A DNA stretch of 28,714 nucleotides, taken from Marinospirillum sp. GTDB lineage: Bacteria > Pseudomonadota > Gammaproteobacteria > Pseudomonadales > Halomonadaceae. Location: contig SKOQ01000176.1 of NCBI GenBank assembly GCA_007119985.1, positions 1-28,714 on the forward strand, given 5' to 3'. The first letter of the stretch is position 1; each line of letters starts with the position of its first letter. Shown here piece by piece: positions 7,487 through 15,249 of the stretch. Made by a program: the position numbers and the translations under genes. The notes below the pieces were generated by a model. It was not told where the DNA came from and ran no database searches. It worked only from the letters and a program-made list of their open reading frames with translations.

Positions 7487-7518
7487 AAAAACAGCGACTT
7501 GGTGTATCCAAGCCGCTG
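7487..7518 (-). terminator. intrinsic terminator after purN
   Basis: Minus-strand stem CAGCG-g-CTTGG/CCAAG-t-CGCTG with loop ATACA (7492-7518) is followed by TTTTT (7487-7491). It ends the purMN transcript 30 bases after the purN stop. The thrS promoter must therefore lie between it and hairpin B of the leader (roughly 7446-7486). I see no convincing hexamer pair there. Confidence 0.85.
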
Positions 7519-7547
7519 AAAATGATGACAGGCTGATCTGAGTCTGT

Positions 7548-8234
7548 CTAGTTGCTGTGTGTTTCTTCTTGATAGAGCAGGCCTTGTTGAGGCAGGGGGT
7601 GACCATCAAACTCAGGCTGGTTGCCTTTGAGTTGGAGTCGACCTTGCAGAAACCAGCGCGTGACGAGCGGGTAAAGCAGGTGTTCTTGAACCTGCACCTT
7701 GCGCGCCAGCGAGCTTTCGTCATCTTCGAGATCAATCGGCACCTTGGCTTGTACTATCAGCGGCCCGCCATCCAGTTCTTCAGTCACGAAGTGGATGCTG
7801 ACGCCGTGTTCGTTATCGCCAGCCTCAAGTGCGCGCCGGTGGGTGTGCAGCCCTTTATATTTGGGCAGCAGCGAGGGGTGGATGTTGAGCAGGCGGCCAA
7901 AGTAGCGCAGCACAAAGGCAGAAGATAGAATCCGCATGAATCCGGCGAGCAAGATCAAATCGGGTTGAAATTGATCAATTTCACGAATCAGCTGTTGATC
8001 ATAGTCTTCACGGCTGGAGAAGTTCTTCGGGCTGATGCACAGCGTGGAGATGCCCGCTTGTTTGGCGCGCTCAAGTCCGTAGGCGTCAGGTTGATCGCTG
8101 ATCACCGCGCAGATCTCACCGCCGAGGCCCTCTTCTGTCTGCTGTGCATCGATCAAGGCTTGCAAGTTGCTGCCACTGCCTGAGATCAGCACAACCACCC
8201 GCCGAGCTGCAGCGGGTTCACTCGAAAACATCAT
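7548..8234 (-). CDS. purN: phosphoribosylglycinamide formyltransferase
   Basis: PurN transfers a formyl group from 10-formyltetrahydrofolate to GAR in step 3 of purine synthesis. The 228-residue protein shows the phosphate-binding loop ISGSGSNLQAL (about 17-27), the active-site block NIHPSLLPKYKGLHTHRRAL (catalytic Asn and His) and the later EELDGGPLIVQA with the catalytic Asp. The ATG overlaps the purM stop (ATGA), so the two genes are translationally coupled. An intrinsic terminator follows. It is slightly longer than E. coli PurN (212) because of a C-terminal tail. Confidence 0.97.
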   Translation of the reverse strand: MMFSSEPAAARRVVVLISGSGSNLQALIDAQQTEEGLGGEICAVISDQPDAYGLERAKQAGISTLCISPKNFSSREDYDQQLIREIDQFQPDLILLAGFMRILSSAFVLRYFGRLLNIHPSLLPKYKGLHTHRRALEAGDNEHGVSIHFVTEELDGGPLIVQAKVPIDLEDDESSLARKVQVQEHLLYPLVTRWFLQGRLQLKGNQPEFDGHPLPQQGLLYQEETHSN

Positions 8235-9289
8235 GCGTTAATACCCTTGATCTGGACCTGCTCTTCTTGACCTTCACGTGGGGCGATCTGGCCTAGAGCG
8301 AAGACGGTTTCTCCGGCTTCAGTCAGGGCTTGTGTGATGGCGTCTGCCTGATCTGCTGCGACAGCCAGCACCATACCGATACCGCAGTTCAGGGTGCGGT
8401 ACATTTCTTTTTCGGGCACATTGCCGGCTTTTTGCATCCAGTTGAACACGGCTGGGCGCTGGTAGTGGGTCAGATCCAGCTGCGCGGTGCAGTCTTGCGG
8501 CAAAACGCGAGGAATGTTCTCGTAGAGGCCGCCGCCAGTGATGTGAGATAAAGCGTGAATGCCGACTTTGTTTTTGAGCAGTGGCAGCAAGGAGCGAATA
8601 TAGATGCGAGTCGGCTCCATCAAGGCATCGCGCAGGCGCTGGCCATCTTCCAACACCAAATCCAGATCATCACCGCTGACCTCGATCAATTTGCGAATTA
8701 AAGAGTAGCCGTTGGAGTGCGGGCCAGAAGAAGCCAGACCGAGTAGCAAGTCGCCCGCTTTGACTTGGCTGCCATCAATCACTTCTGATTTTTCTACAAT
8801 CCCGACACAGAAGCCAGCGAGGTCATAATCACTGCCTTCATACATGCCGGGCATTTCTGCCGTTTCACCACCGACCAAGGCGCAGCCGGCTTGTTCGCAG
8901 CCAGTGCCGATGCCGGTGACAACATCAGCAGCAATATCAACGTCTAGCTTGCCAGTGGCGTAGTAATCAAGGAAGAACAGTGGTTCGGCGCCGCAAACGA
9001 GCAGGTCATTCACACACATGGCCACCAGATCGATGCCGATCGTGCTGTGCTGGTTCAAATCCATCGCTAAGCGCAGCTTGGTGCCGACACCATCGGTGCC
9101 CGAGACCAATAGAGGCTCCTTGTAGCCAGCAGGGATTTGACACAAGGCACCAAAACCACCGAGTCCGCCCAGCACTTCAGGACGGGCCGTACGACGGGCA
9201 ACGCCCTTGATGCGTTCAACCAGCGCATTACCGGCATCGATATCAACGCCAGCATCTTTATAAGTGATGGGGGTTTTGCTTGAACTCAT
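8231..9289 (-). CDS. purM: phosphoribosylformylglycinamidine cyclo-ligase
   Basis: PurM (AIR synthetase) closes the imidazole ring in step 5 of purine synthesis, using ATP and FGAM. The 352-residue protein (E. coli 345) has the N-terminal YKDAGVDIDAGN, the ATP-binding GTDGVGTKLRLA near residues 64-75, GGETAEMPGMY, and the C-terminal SHITGGGLYENIPR. AAGG lies about 8 bases before the ATG. It overlaps purN by 4 bases and is divergent from the DUF2066 gene. The shared 166-base interval holds a possible minus-strand -10 (TAGAAT, 9364-9369) without a clear -35, and I see no good PurR box. Confidence 0.97.
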   Translation of the reverse strand: MSSSKTPITYKDAGVDIDAGNALVERIKGVARRTARPEVLGGLGGFGALCQIPAGYKEPLLVSGTDGVGTKLRLAMDLNQHSTIGIDLVAMCVNDLLVCGAEPLFFLDYYATGKLDVDIAADVVTGIGTGCEQAGCALVGGETAEMPGMYEGSDYDLAGFCVGIVEKSEVIDGSQVKAGDLLLGLASSGPHSNGYSLIRKLIEVSGDDLDLVLEDGQRLRDALMEPTRIYIRSLLPLLKNKVGIHALSHITGGGLYENIPRVLPQDCTAQLDLTHYQRPAVFNWMQKAGNVPEKEMYRTLNCGIGMVLAVAADQADAITQALTEAGETVFALGQIAPREGQEEQVQIKGINA

Positions 9290-9455
9290 GAAGAACCTTC
9301 GTAAAGTATCTAAGGATGGGTGAAAGGCAAAGCGAAAACAGGCCAGGCCAAAAAATCGAGCCTATTCTAACACTCTCCGCTTCCATTGCTCTACGCGACT
9401 GGGTAAATTGAGGTAAGATTTATCTTTGAACGCTTTGAATAGGTGGATTTTTGTT

Positions 9456-10625
9456 GTGTCTTTAACTTATCTGCGCATGCGTATTGGATTGCTCTGTTCT
9501 TTTTTGTTGGCTGTGCTGCTGGTGAGCGGATCTGCACAGGCCGCCTCTTTGTATCAAATGAGCTTACCGGTGACGGATACCTCGGCAACAACACGTGCTG
9601 AAGCCGCGAATCAAGTCCTGAGTCGTCTTTTGGTGCGTTTGACGGGTCAGGCATCGATTGCGGCGGCTTTTCCTCCTGAGGATTTCCTGGAAGACCCTGA
9701 GGTCTATCAGGACGATCCCTCCTTTGCGCTCTGGCAAAGTCTGAGCGAGGCGCAGCAGTGGGTGGCTGAGTTTAGCTATCAATCGACTTCGGAGCGCTTG
9801 ACTGATGCGCAAGGCCGTCCGGTGCCCACGCAGCTGTTGGTGCTGACTTTTGATGAGCAGGGCATTACTCAGCTGATACGTCGTATGGGCTATCGTGTGT
9901 GGGATTCAACGCGCCCACGCTCTTTGATGTGGATTGTGCTTGATGGGCGGCAGGGGCGTTATCTCGTCAATCCTGCTTCTAATGCGGCCTTGGCTGAAGT
10001 GGTTGAGGTGCAGGCGCGAGAACGGGGGATTCCGGTGGTCTTTGCTGAGCTAGAGCGCCATGAAGACAATACCACTCTTTTGTCTGATCTTTGGGGTGGC
10101 TTTGGGCGGCAGATTCTGCAGTTTTCGCGCACTTATGAGGCGGATCATGTTGTTGTGGCGCGAATCAGTAGTGATGGCCAGCGCTGGGTGTTGCTGTTAA
10201 GTCAGCCGAGTTTAAGTGGCGTACCTGAACAGCGTCTGACCGCGGGCACCCTCGGTGGTGTGCTGCGTGAAGCGGTGAACTTGACCAGTGAGACCTTGGC
10301 CGAGCATTATGCAGGCAGCGGTGCCGAGCTAGATTCGGGCCAGGTGCGTGTTCGTGTCATGGGTATAGAGACCCCGCAAGATCTAGCCCAGGTGCTCCAA
10401 CGCTTGCAACGGATGTCGGTCGTCGAGAGCTTGCGTCTGCATCAGGCTGCGGCGCAGATGATTGAAGTCGATTTAACACTGAATGGGAATACTCAGGTGC
10501 TGCGCGCCAATGTTGCGCTCGATAGTGGTCTCAGTGAAGTGCAGCGGCTGCCTTGGCAGTTCAGTGTGGATGAGCCCGAGGTGGTTTTAGCACCGGTCGA
10601 TGTTATTCTGCGCTGGCAAAGATAG
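9456..10625 (+). CDS. exported DUF2066 protein
   Basis: A protein of about 389 residues with a signal peptide: basic start (TYLRMRIGLL), hydrophobic core (LLCSFLLAVLLVSG) and a likely cleavage site after SAQA. The mature part begins ASLYQMSLPVTD and has the repeated AAN..L..LLVRLTG pattern of DUF2066, a family of unknown function found in gammaproteobacteria next to hda and purM. No catalytic motif is visible. I chose GTG 9456 because GGTGG lies about 9 bases upstream; TTG 9426 and ATG 9477 are alternatives. hda follows after 51 bases on the same strand. A weak TTCCAT-N17-TAAATT pair is the only promoter candidate noted upstream. Confidence 0.85.
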   Translation: MSLTYLRMRIGLLCSFLLAVLLVSGSAQAASLYQMSLPVTDTSATTRAEAANQVLSRLLVRLTGQASIAAAFPPEDFLEDPEVYQDDPSFALWQSLSEAQQWVAEFSYQSTSERLTDAQGRPVPTQLLVLTFDEQGITQLIRRMGYRVWDSTRPRSLMWIVLDGRQGRYLVNPASNAALAEVVEVQARERGIPVVFAELERHEDNTTLLSDLWGGFGRQILQFSRTYEADHVVVARISSDGQRWVLLLSQPSLSGVPEQRLTAGTLGGVLREAVNLTSETLAEHYAGSGAELDSGQVRVRVMGIETPQDLAQVLQRLQRMSVVESLRLHQAAAQMIEVDLTLNGNTQVLRANVALDSGLSEVQRLPWQFSVDEPEVVLAPVDVILRWQR

Positions 10626-10676
10626 AAAGGAAGTTGGCTGTGCTCACAATTAAGCAATCAAGGTAGGCAAGGAGAT

Positions 10677-11393
10677 ATGGTCAGTCAGCTTTCCTTAAGT
10701 GTGAATTTACAGGATACGGCGAGGTTTGATAACTTTCTCGTCGGCCACAACGCTGCGCTGCTTGCTCAGCTAGAGGCGTTGGCTGAAGCACAAGCCTTCC
10801 AGTTTATCTATCTCTATGGGCGAGCGGATGCTGGTAAAACGCATCTATTGCAGGCCTGTGATTATGCTGCCCAGCAGTGTGGGCGGCCTCGGCTCTATTG
10901 TCCGCTGGCTGAGCGTCAGCGGCATGCTGAGTTTTTGGAGCAGCTTGCAGCAGTCGCGCATGGTTTGGTGTGCTTGGATGATGTGCATCAGGTTTTGGGT
11001 GATCCTGCTTGGGAGGAGGCGCTCTTTCATCTTTTTAATCGCTTGCGTGAACAGGGTGGGCAGCTGGTGGTGAGCGCTGATGTGGCCCCGGCGCACCTGC
11101 CTGTGCAGCTGGCGGATTTAGCCTCGCGCTTGGCTTGGGGGTTGACCTATCAAGTGCAGCCTTTAGAGGATCAGGCTCAGTTTGATGCTCTGGTGCTGAG
11201 GGCGCGGCAACGAGGTTTGGCTCTGCCGGATGAGGTGGCGCGCTATCTGCTCACGCGCAGTCCACGGCGCTTAAGCGGTTTGTTCGCCTTGCTTGATGTG
11301 CTTGATGAAGCCAGTTTAAAAGAGCAGCGTAAGCTAACCATTCCATTTGTAAGAAGTGCATTAGGTTGGAGCCATCATCGTGAAGATGATTAA
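10677..11393 (+). CDS. hda: DnaA regulatory inactivator Hda
   Basis: A 238-residue AAA+ protein. Hda binds the DNA-loaded sliding clamp and stimulates hydrolysis of DnaA-bound ATP, which prevents re-initiation at oriC. The clamp-binding motif is at the N-terminus (QLSLSV, residues 4-9). The P-loop reads GRADAGKTH (about 48-56), which is more canonical than the E. coli form, followed by a Walker B-like VCLDDVHQV and the arginine-bearing DLASRLAWG. The C-terminal QRKLTIPFVRSAL closely matches E. coli Hda. AAGGAG stands 4 bases before the ATG. It forms a transcription unit with the DUF2066 gene. Confidence 0.95.
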   Translation: MVSQLSLSVNLQDTARFDNFLVGHNAALLAQLEALAEAQAFQFIYLYGRADAGKTHLLQACDYAAQQCGRPRLYCPLAERQRHAEFLEQLAAVAHGLVCLDDVHQVLGDPAWEEALFHLFNRLREQGGQLVVSADVAPAHLPVQLADLASRLAWGLTYQVQPLEDQAQFDALVLRARQRGLALPDEVARYLLTRSPRRLSGLFALLDVLDEASLKEQRKLTIPFVRSALGWSHHREDD

Positions 11394-11409
11394 CTTTTTG
11401 CGCTTTAAC

Positions 11410-11438
11410 TTGCAGTCTGTTGGGTATTCATCTATAAA
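11410..11438 (+). promoter_or_regulatory. sigma70 promoter for the PAS/GGDEF-like gene
   Basis: TTGCAG (11410-11415) and TATAAA (11433-11438) are separated by 17 bases, about 70 bases before the TTG start of the downstream gene. The promoter sits in the 117-base gap after hda and would let the signalling gene be expressed independently. Confidence 0.6.
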
Positions 11439-11510
11439 TTGAGAAGATAGCTTTTAAGGGCTGCCGGTTGAGTCCAGCAGGAAATATTCAGCGTCAGAAG
11501 GAAAACCACC

Positions 11511-12434
11511 TTGGCACTTATTCCCGAACAGGATCTGGCTAAAATTGTTCAGCAGTCACTGGATTTGGTTGTGGTTCTTGATCCTGAAGATCGGAGCCTC
11601 GCCTTCATCAATGAATTTGGTGCGACTTGGTTAGGACTTGATCTTGATCAGCTGCTAGGACGATCGCCGACAGACTTTTTACCTGAGCTGACTGATGCTG
11701 AGTTAGAGTGCATCGTCGATAATTTACGTGTGCTTGAGCCTTTTGAAGGTTCAACCTTGGTAACACCAGTGAAGCGGCGCATTGGTACAGACCATGATTT
11801 TGAATTTCGCCTGCAGCTGATTGAGCTAAACGATCGCGAATACATTCTGGCAACAGGGCGCGATATTGCTGAGCGTGTTGCTGTCACCGACTCAGTGCAT
11901 TCTATGTTGGCTGATGCGCAAAAAGAATCACAGCAAGATAAGACAACGTCCTTGCTGCAGCGCGATGCCTTTTTGCAGATTTTCCGTGAGCTGGTCGAGC
12001 AGGTGGGGTCTCACGGTCTGCGCTTGACCTTGGTCGTGATCGACTTGAAAAATCTGCATGAGATTAACGACCAGTTCGGCCAGAGCATCGGCGATCGGAT
12101 CTTGAAAAATATGGGTGGTTTGATGCATCACTGCTCTAAAGATACTGATATTTGCGCACGCTATAGTGGTCGTAAGCTCTGTATCTTGATGCCGGAGCAG
12201 GGTCAGCAAGATGGCCTGTTGGTTGCCGATAAGGTTAATAAAGCCTTAGCTAAGGTGCAGTTTAAAGAGTTTCCAACCTTGCGTATCCATTCGAGTATTG
12301 CCGTTGCCGAGCTGCCTGAACCAGGTGAACCGGCTTTACTGTTGGACAAGGTGATTACGCGTCTGCGTGAGATGCGAACTACAGAACCTCATGAAGTGCA
12401 TCGTCTTGGCTTATTGAGCCTGCGCATTAGTTAA
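11511..12434 (+). CDS. PAS domain protein with degenerate GGDEF domain
   Basis: A 307-residue soluble protein. Residues about 8-125 form a PAS sensor domain (LVVVLDPEDRSLAFINEFGATWLG, GRSPTDFLPE, ending ATGRDIAERV), then a short linker. Residues about 145-300 are a GGDEF fold (LVVIDLKNLHEINDQFGQSIGDRIL, then ICARYSGRKLCILMPE). The active-site loop is SGRKL at 219-223 instead of GGDEF, so diguanylate cyclase activity is unlikely; it may bind a ligand or a partner instead. No EAL domain or membrane segment. It starts at TTG with AAGGA about 9 bases upstream, with its own promoter and a strong terminator after it, so it is monocistronic. Confidence 0.85.
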   Translation: MALIPEQDLAKIVQQSLDLVVVLDPEDRSLAFINEFGATWLGLDLDQLLGRSPTDFLPELTDAELECIVDNLRVLEPFEGSTLVTPVKRRIGTDHDFEFRLQLIELNDREYILATGRDIAERVAVTDSVHSMLADAQKESQQDKTTSLLQRDAFLQIFRELVEQVGSHGLRLTLVVIDLKNLHEINDQFGQSIGDRILKNMGGLMHHCSKDTDICARYSGRKLCILMPEQGQQDGLLVADKVNKALAKVQFKEFPTLRIHSSIAVAELPEPGEPALLLDKVITRLREMRTTEPHEVHRLGLLSLRIS

Positions 12435-12449
12435 AACCGATGTTGTTTT

Positions 12450-12486
12450 AAAAAGCCTCAGTGCCTTGTGCGACTGGGGCTTTTTT
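12450..12486 (+). terminator. intrinsic terminator after the PAS/GGDEF-like gene
   Basis: The stem GCCTCAGT/ACTGGGGC (12455-12462 with 12473-12480, one G.U pair) is extended by A/T pairs and followed by TTTTTT (12481-12486). It lies 16 bases after the TAA stop. Confidence 0.88.
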
Positions 12487-12550
12487 GTATCTGCTGATTG
12501 AATTGGAGGAGCTGTTTTCAACGGGTGTATGAAGAGCTGTGCTTTGGGGC

Positions 12551-12578
12551 TTGGCATCTGCGCGTAAGTCTTTAAAAT
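12551..12578 (+). promoter_or_regulatory. sigma70 promoter for the GCS2-family gene
   Basis: TTGGCA (12551-12556) and TAAAAT (12573-12578) are spaced by 16 bases. Transcription would begin about 15-20 bases before the ATG at 12603, which gives a very short leader. The rest of the gap 12487-12602 shows nothing else. Confidence 0.6.
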
Positions 12579-12602
12579 GAGCGCAAATTTGTGAGGAAAT
12601 TT

Positions 12603-13757
12603 ATGTTCCATAGTCAGGTGATACGCCAAAGACACACACCGCAATTTGCGATCGCGGTTCAAGAAGAGTTTTTGCTGGTAGATAAGGAAAGTCTCGATGT
12701 CATCGTGGAGCAGCCGCCCGCGTTAATTCAGTCATTGAAGGATCATCTCGGTGAGAAAATTCGTCCTGAGTTTTTAGGGGCGCAGATTCGCACGGCAACA
12801 GGCTTTCATGAGGATACACAGCTGCTGGCTGATGAGGCTTATCGCCTGCGGATGCAACTCAAAGATTTAGCTGCTGAGTTTGGCCTTGCCCCTATGGCCG
12901 CAGGTACCCATCCTTTTGCTGATTGGCATCGTCAGCGTCAAACACGGGATGGTCAGCAGCATGCGATGGCGCTTGAGTTGCGGGATTTATCGCGCCGTTT
13001 GCTGACTTGTGGTATGCAAACCAAGGTGTTGATTGAGGACCCTGATCTGCGCATCGATTTGATGAATCAGGTTTCTTATTTTGTGCCGCACATTCTCGCA
13101 CTCTCAACCAGCTCTCCTTTTTGGCTTGGGGCTGCTACGGGCCTGAAAAGCTATCGTATTAGTGCCTTTTCTGAATTACCTCGAACGGGCTTGCCTGATC
13201 TTTTTGACTCTTGGGCTGATTTTGAGGCGCATACCGGCGTGCTGATCAACTCTGGCATGATTGAGGATATTTCTCGCTTGTGGTGGGATTTGCGTCCTTC
13301 TAGTCGCCATGAGGCGCTTGAAATGCGTGTTGCGGATGCCTGTACTCGGATCGAAGATGCCATTGCTATCTCCTCCTTATACCGTTGTCTTCTGCGTTAT
13401 CTTTATCGTCTCAAGCTCAAAAATCAGCGTTGGCGTAGCTATGCGCGGATGCTGATTAATGAAAATCGCTGGCGCGCGCAGTGCTATGGTATCGATGCAG
13501 GTCTGATCGATCTGGGGACAGGTGAGATCCGCCCTTATAAGCAGCTGATGGTGGAGCTTGTTGAGATGCTGCAAGAGGATGCTCAGGCCCTAGGTTGCGC
13601 GATGCAGCTAGAGCACTGTATTACCATCTTGAATCGTGGCACCAGTGCGCATTTGCAGATTGGAACCTACAAGTCAGCTGTTCGTGCAGGAAAAACCGAA
13701 CAGCAGGCGTGGGAGGATGTTGTGCGCCTGCTGTTGGATATGACGGTTCAGGGCTAG
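12603..13757 (+). CDS. GCS2-family carboxylate-amine ligase homologue, probably catalytically dead
   Basis: A 384-residue protein of the glutamate-cysteine ligase type 2 (YbdK) family, whose active members ligate glutamate to an amine using ATP. The scaffold is well kept: AAGTHPFADW (99-108), DPDLRIDLMNQVSYFVPHIL, STSSPFWLG, GLKSYR, WWDLRPSSRHEALEMRVAD, NENRWRAQCYGID. Signature residues are not: the usual G-V-E-E-E-F reads AVQEEF (Glu to Gln20), the conserved Glu of the QVE-type motif is Arg63, and the H-V-H-V-G motif reads QTKVL (139-143). Start chosen at ATG 12603, with GAGGA about 5 bases upstream; an in-frame GTG at 12591 is less likely. It converges on the DUF2069 gene with 3 bases between stops. 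Confidence 0.85.
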   Translation: MFHSQVIRQRHTPQFAIAVQEEFLLVDKESLDVIVEQPPALIQSLKDHLGEKIRPEFLGAQIRTATGFHEDTQLLADEAYRLRMQLKDLAAEFGLAPMAAGTHPFADWHRQRQTRDGQQHAMALELRDLSRRLLTCGMQTKVLIEDPDLRIDLMNQVSYFVPHILALSTSSPFWLGAATGLKSYRISAFSELPRTGLPDLFDSWADFEAHTGVLINSGMIEDISRLWWDLRPSSRHEALEMRVADACTRIEDAIAISSLYRCLLRYLYRLKLKNQRWRSYARMLINENRWRAQCYGIDAGLIDLGTGEIRPYKQLMVELVEMLQEDAQALGCAMQLEHCITILNRGTSAHLQIGTYKSAVRAGKTEQQAWEDVVRLLLDMTVQG

Positions 13758-13760
13758 AGA

Positions 13761-14165
13761 CTAGTCCTCAAGGATCGCGCCGCGTAGCTGCATGCCTCTC
13801 CAGCGACCATAAAACATCGCTGCACTAAAGAGGGTGAAGCTCAATAAGGCGAGGAGGGCGCCTAATCCGGCCTTACCTGGCAAGATAAAGGTGGTCACGC
13901 CATGCATAAAGTACACTAGGCTGACAAAGCATAGCCAAGCGTGAACACGTGGATTTTTACTGAGCAAGCCGGGCAAAAAACCAAGCAAAGGTAGCCATAG
14001 CACGGCGAGAATCACCCAAAGGCGGCTTTCTTCGGGCAGAGGGAAAATCGTAATGCTGGCGAGCAGCGCGGCAAGCAGACCGAAATAGCTGCCTAGTGTG
14101 AGCCAGCGGCTGATCAAAAGTTTGGTTTCAAGTTCTTTTCTAGGTAAAGCGGCTGCGGGTTTCAT
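13761..14165 (-). CDS. DUF2069 integral membrane protein
   Basis: A 134-residue protein with four hydrophobic segments (about 22-40, 48-67, 75-94 and 98-118), a basic N-terminus and a charged tail (YGRWRGMQLRGAILED). It matches DUF2069, small inner-membrane proteins of unknown function usually encoded next to wrbA in pseudomonads and relatives. It is the last gene of arsC-wrbA-DUF2069, 12 bases after wrbA. Its stop is 3 bases from the convergent GCS2-family stop, and no terminator is visible between them, so antisense overlap of the two transcripts is likely. Confidence 0.85.
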   Translation of the reverse strand: MKPAAALPRKELETKLLISRWLTLGSYFGLLAALLASITIFPLPEESRLWVILAVLWLPLLGFLPGLLSKNPRVHAWLCFVSLVYFMHGVTTFILPGKAGLGALLALLSFTLFSAAMFYGRWRGMQLRGAILED

Positions 14166-14177
14166 CGAGAATGCGAC

Positions 14178-14789
14178 CTATATTTTGGACGAGTGAAGTG
14201 GCAATAGCTGTAAAGCCAGCTCGGCAATGCGTCGTCCTTGCGCTTTGCATAAGACTGCTTCATTGGAGGAGAGTTCGTTGCCTTGCTCTTGATTGGCCCA
14301 GTGACTCGCGCCATAGGGTGTGCCGCCTTGCTGAGTGCGGGACAGGGCTTCTAGACTGTAAGGCAAGCCAGCAAAGACCATGCCGTGATGCAGTAGCGGC
14401 AGCGCCATGGTCAGTAGTGTGCTCTCTTGGCCGCCGTGAAGGCTGCTGCTTGACGTAAAGACGCCAGCTGGCTTATTAATCAGTGCTCCCGACATCCACA
14501 GTGCGCTGGTTGAATCCAGAAAATACTTCATCGGTGCAGCCATATTGCCAAAGCGGGTCGGGCTGCCTAACAGTAGGCCAGCACAATGGCGCAGATCTTC
14601 TTCGCTGCAATACAGGCTGCCTTCTTCGGGAATACTAGGCAGCGTGGCTTCACAGGCCGTAGAAACAGGCGGTACACAACGCAGGCGCGCCTCAATGCCG
14701 CTCACTTGTTCGACCCCTTGCGCGATCAAGCGTGCCATATTGGCGACACTGCCGTGGCGTGAGTAGTAGAGCACGAGAATATAAGGCAT
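14178..14789 (-). CDS. wrbA: NAD(P)H:quinone oxidoreductase, WrbA/flavodoxin family
   Basis: A 203-residue FMN-binding flavodoxin-fold protein. WrbA proteins reduce quinones by two electrons and protect against redox cycling. Visible features: the N-terminal flavodoxin phosphate loop YYSRHGSVANMARLIA, GLLLGSPTRFGNMAAPMKYFLDST in the middle, and the HGGQE/GGTPYGASH segments typical of WrbA. The start is ATG 14789 with AAGGA 8 bases upstream, 4 bases after the arsC stop. A longer frame would overlap arsC. The family call is secure; in vivo electron donors and acceptors are not shown by sequence. Confidence 0.92.
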   Translation of the reverse strand: MPYILVLYYSRHGSVANMARLIAQGVEQVSGIEARLRCVPPVSTACEATLPSIPEEGSLYCSEEDLRHCAGLLLGSPTRFGNMAAPMKYFLDSTSALWMSGALINKPAGVFTSSSSLHGGQESTLLTMALPLLHHGMVFAGLPYSLEALSRTQQGGTPYGASHWANQEQGNELSSNEAVLCKAQGRRIAELALQLLPLHSSKI

Positions 14790-14793
14790 AGTG

Positions 14794-15165
14794 CTATCCT
14801 TGTGTGGCTGTTGGCAGCAGTGAGAGAAGAGTCTCGGGTGGACGTCCAATTTTGGCTTGGTTCTCGATGATCAAGACTGGGCGTTGCATCAATTGTGGAT
14901 GTTCGCTGAGCAGTGAGATGATCTCCTGCCGACTGAGTTCTTCGCTCGGTCGGCCCAGCGCTTGAAAAGTCGCATCGCCAGTGCGCACGAGTGCAGTGGA
15001 TGGATCGATGAGCTGATCGAGCAGCCTATTGAGCTCATTAGCCGTAAGGGGGGCTTTTTGGTAAAGGCGAATAGTGAGCTGTACCTGAGGCTCTTTTTCC
15101 AGTAACGCCAAGGCTTGGCGAGACTTAGAGCACTGGGGATGATGAAGCAGTGTTGCAGATACCAT
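14794..15165 (-). CDS. arsC: ArsC-family thioredoxin-fold protein (glutaredoxin-type arsenate reductase)
   Basis: A 123-residue protein with the ArsC signature HHPQCSKSRQALALL, giving the catalytic cysteine at about position 12, and the later LMQRPVLI segment with the conserved Arg-Pro and a cis-proline loop. Glutaredoxin-linked ArsC reduces arsenate to arsenite. No arsR, arsB or other resistance gene is nearby, so a housekeeping thiol role is also possible. It is the first gene of arsC-wrbA-DUF2069 and divergent from yihY. The 84-base gap holds only weak promoter candidates (TTCCAC-N17-TATGCA on the minus strand). Confidence 0.88.
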   Translation of the reverse strand: MVSATLLHHPQCSKSRQALALLEKEPQVQLTIRLYQKAPLTANELNRLLDQLIDPSTALVRTGDATFQALGRPSEELSRQEIISLLSEHPQLMQRPVLIIENQAKIGRPPETLLSLLPTATQG

Positions 15166-15249
15166 AGAGTCAACCTGAATGATGAAGGTGAATTAAATCT
15201 CAAGCTATGTGTGTTGCATAGTTTACCAGTCTCCATTGTGGAATGAAGA

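Noticed and set aside
9290..9455. PurR-like box (AGGCAAAGCGAAAAC) in the purM/DUF2066 divergent region
   Set aside because: It lacks the central CG step and the second half of the PurR palindrome, so it is no better than chance.
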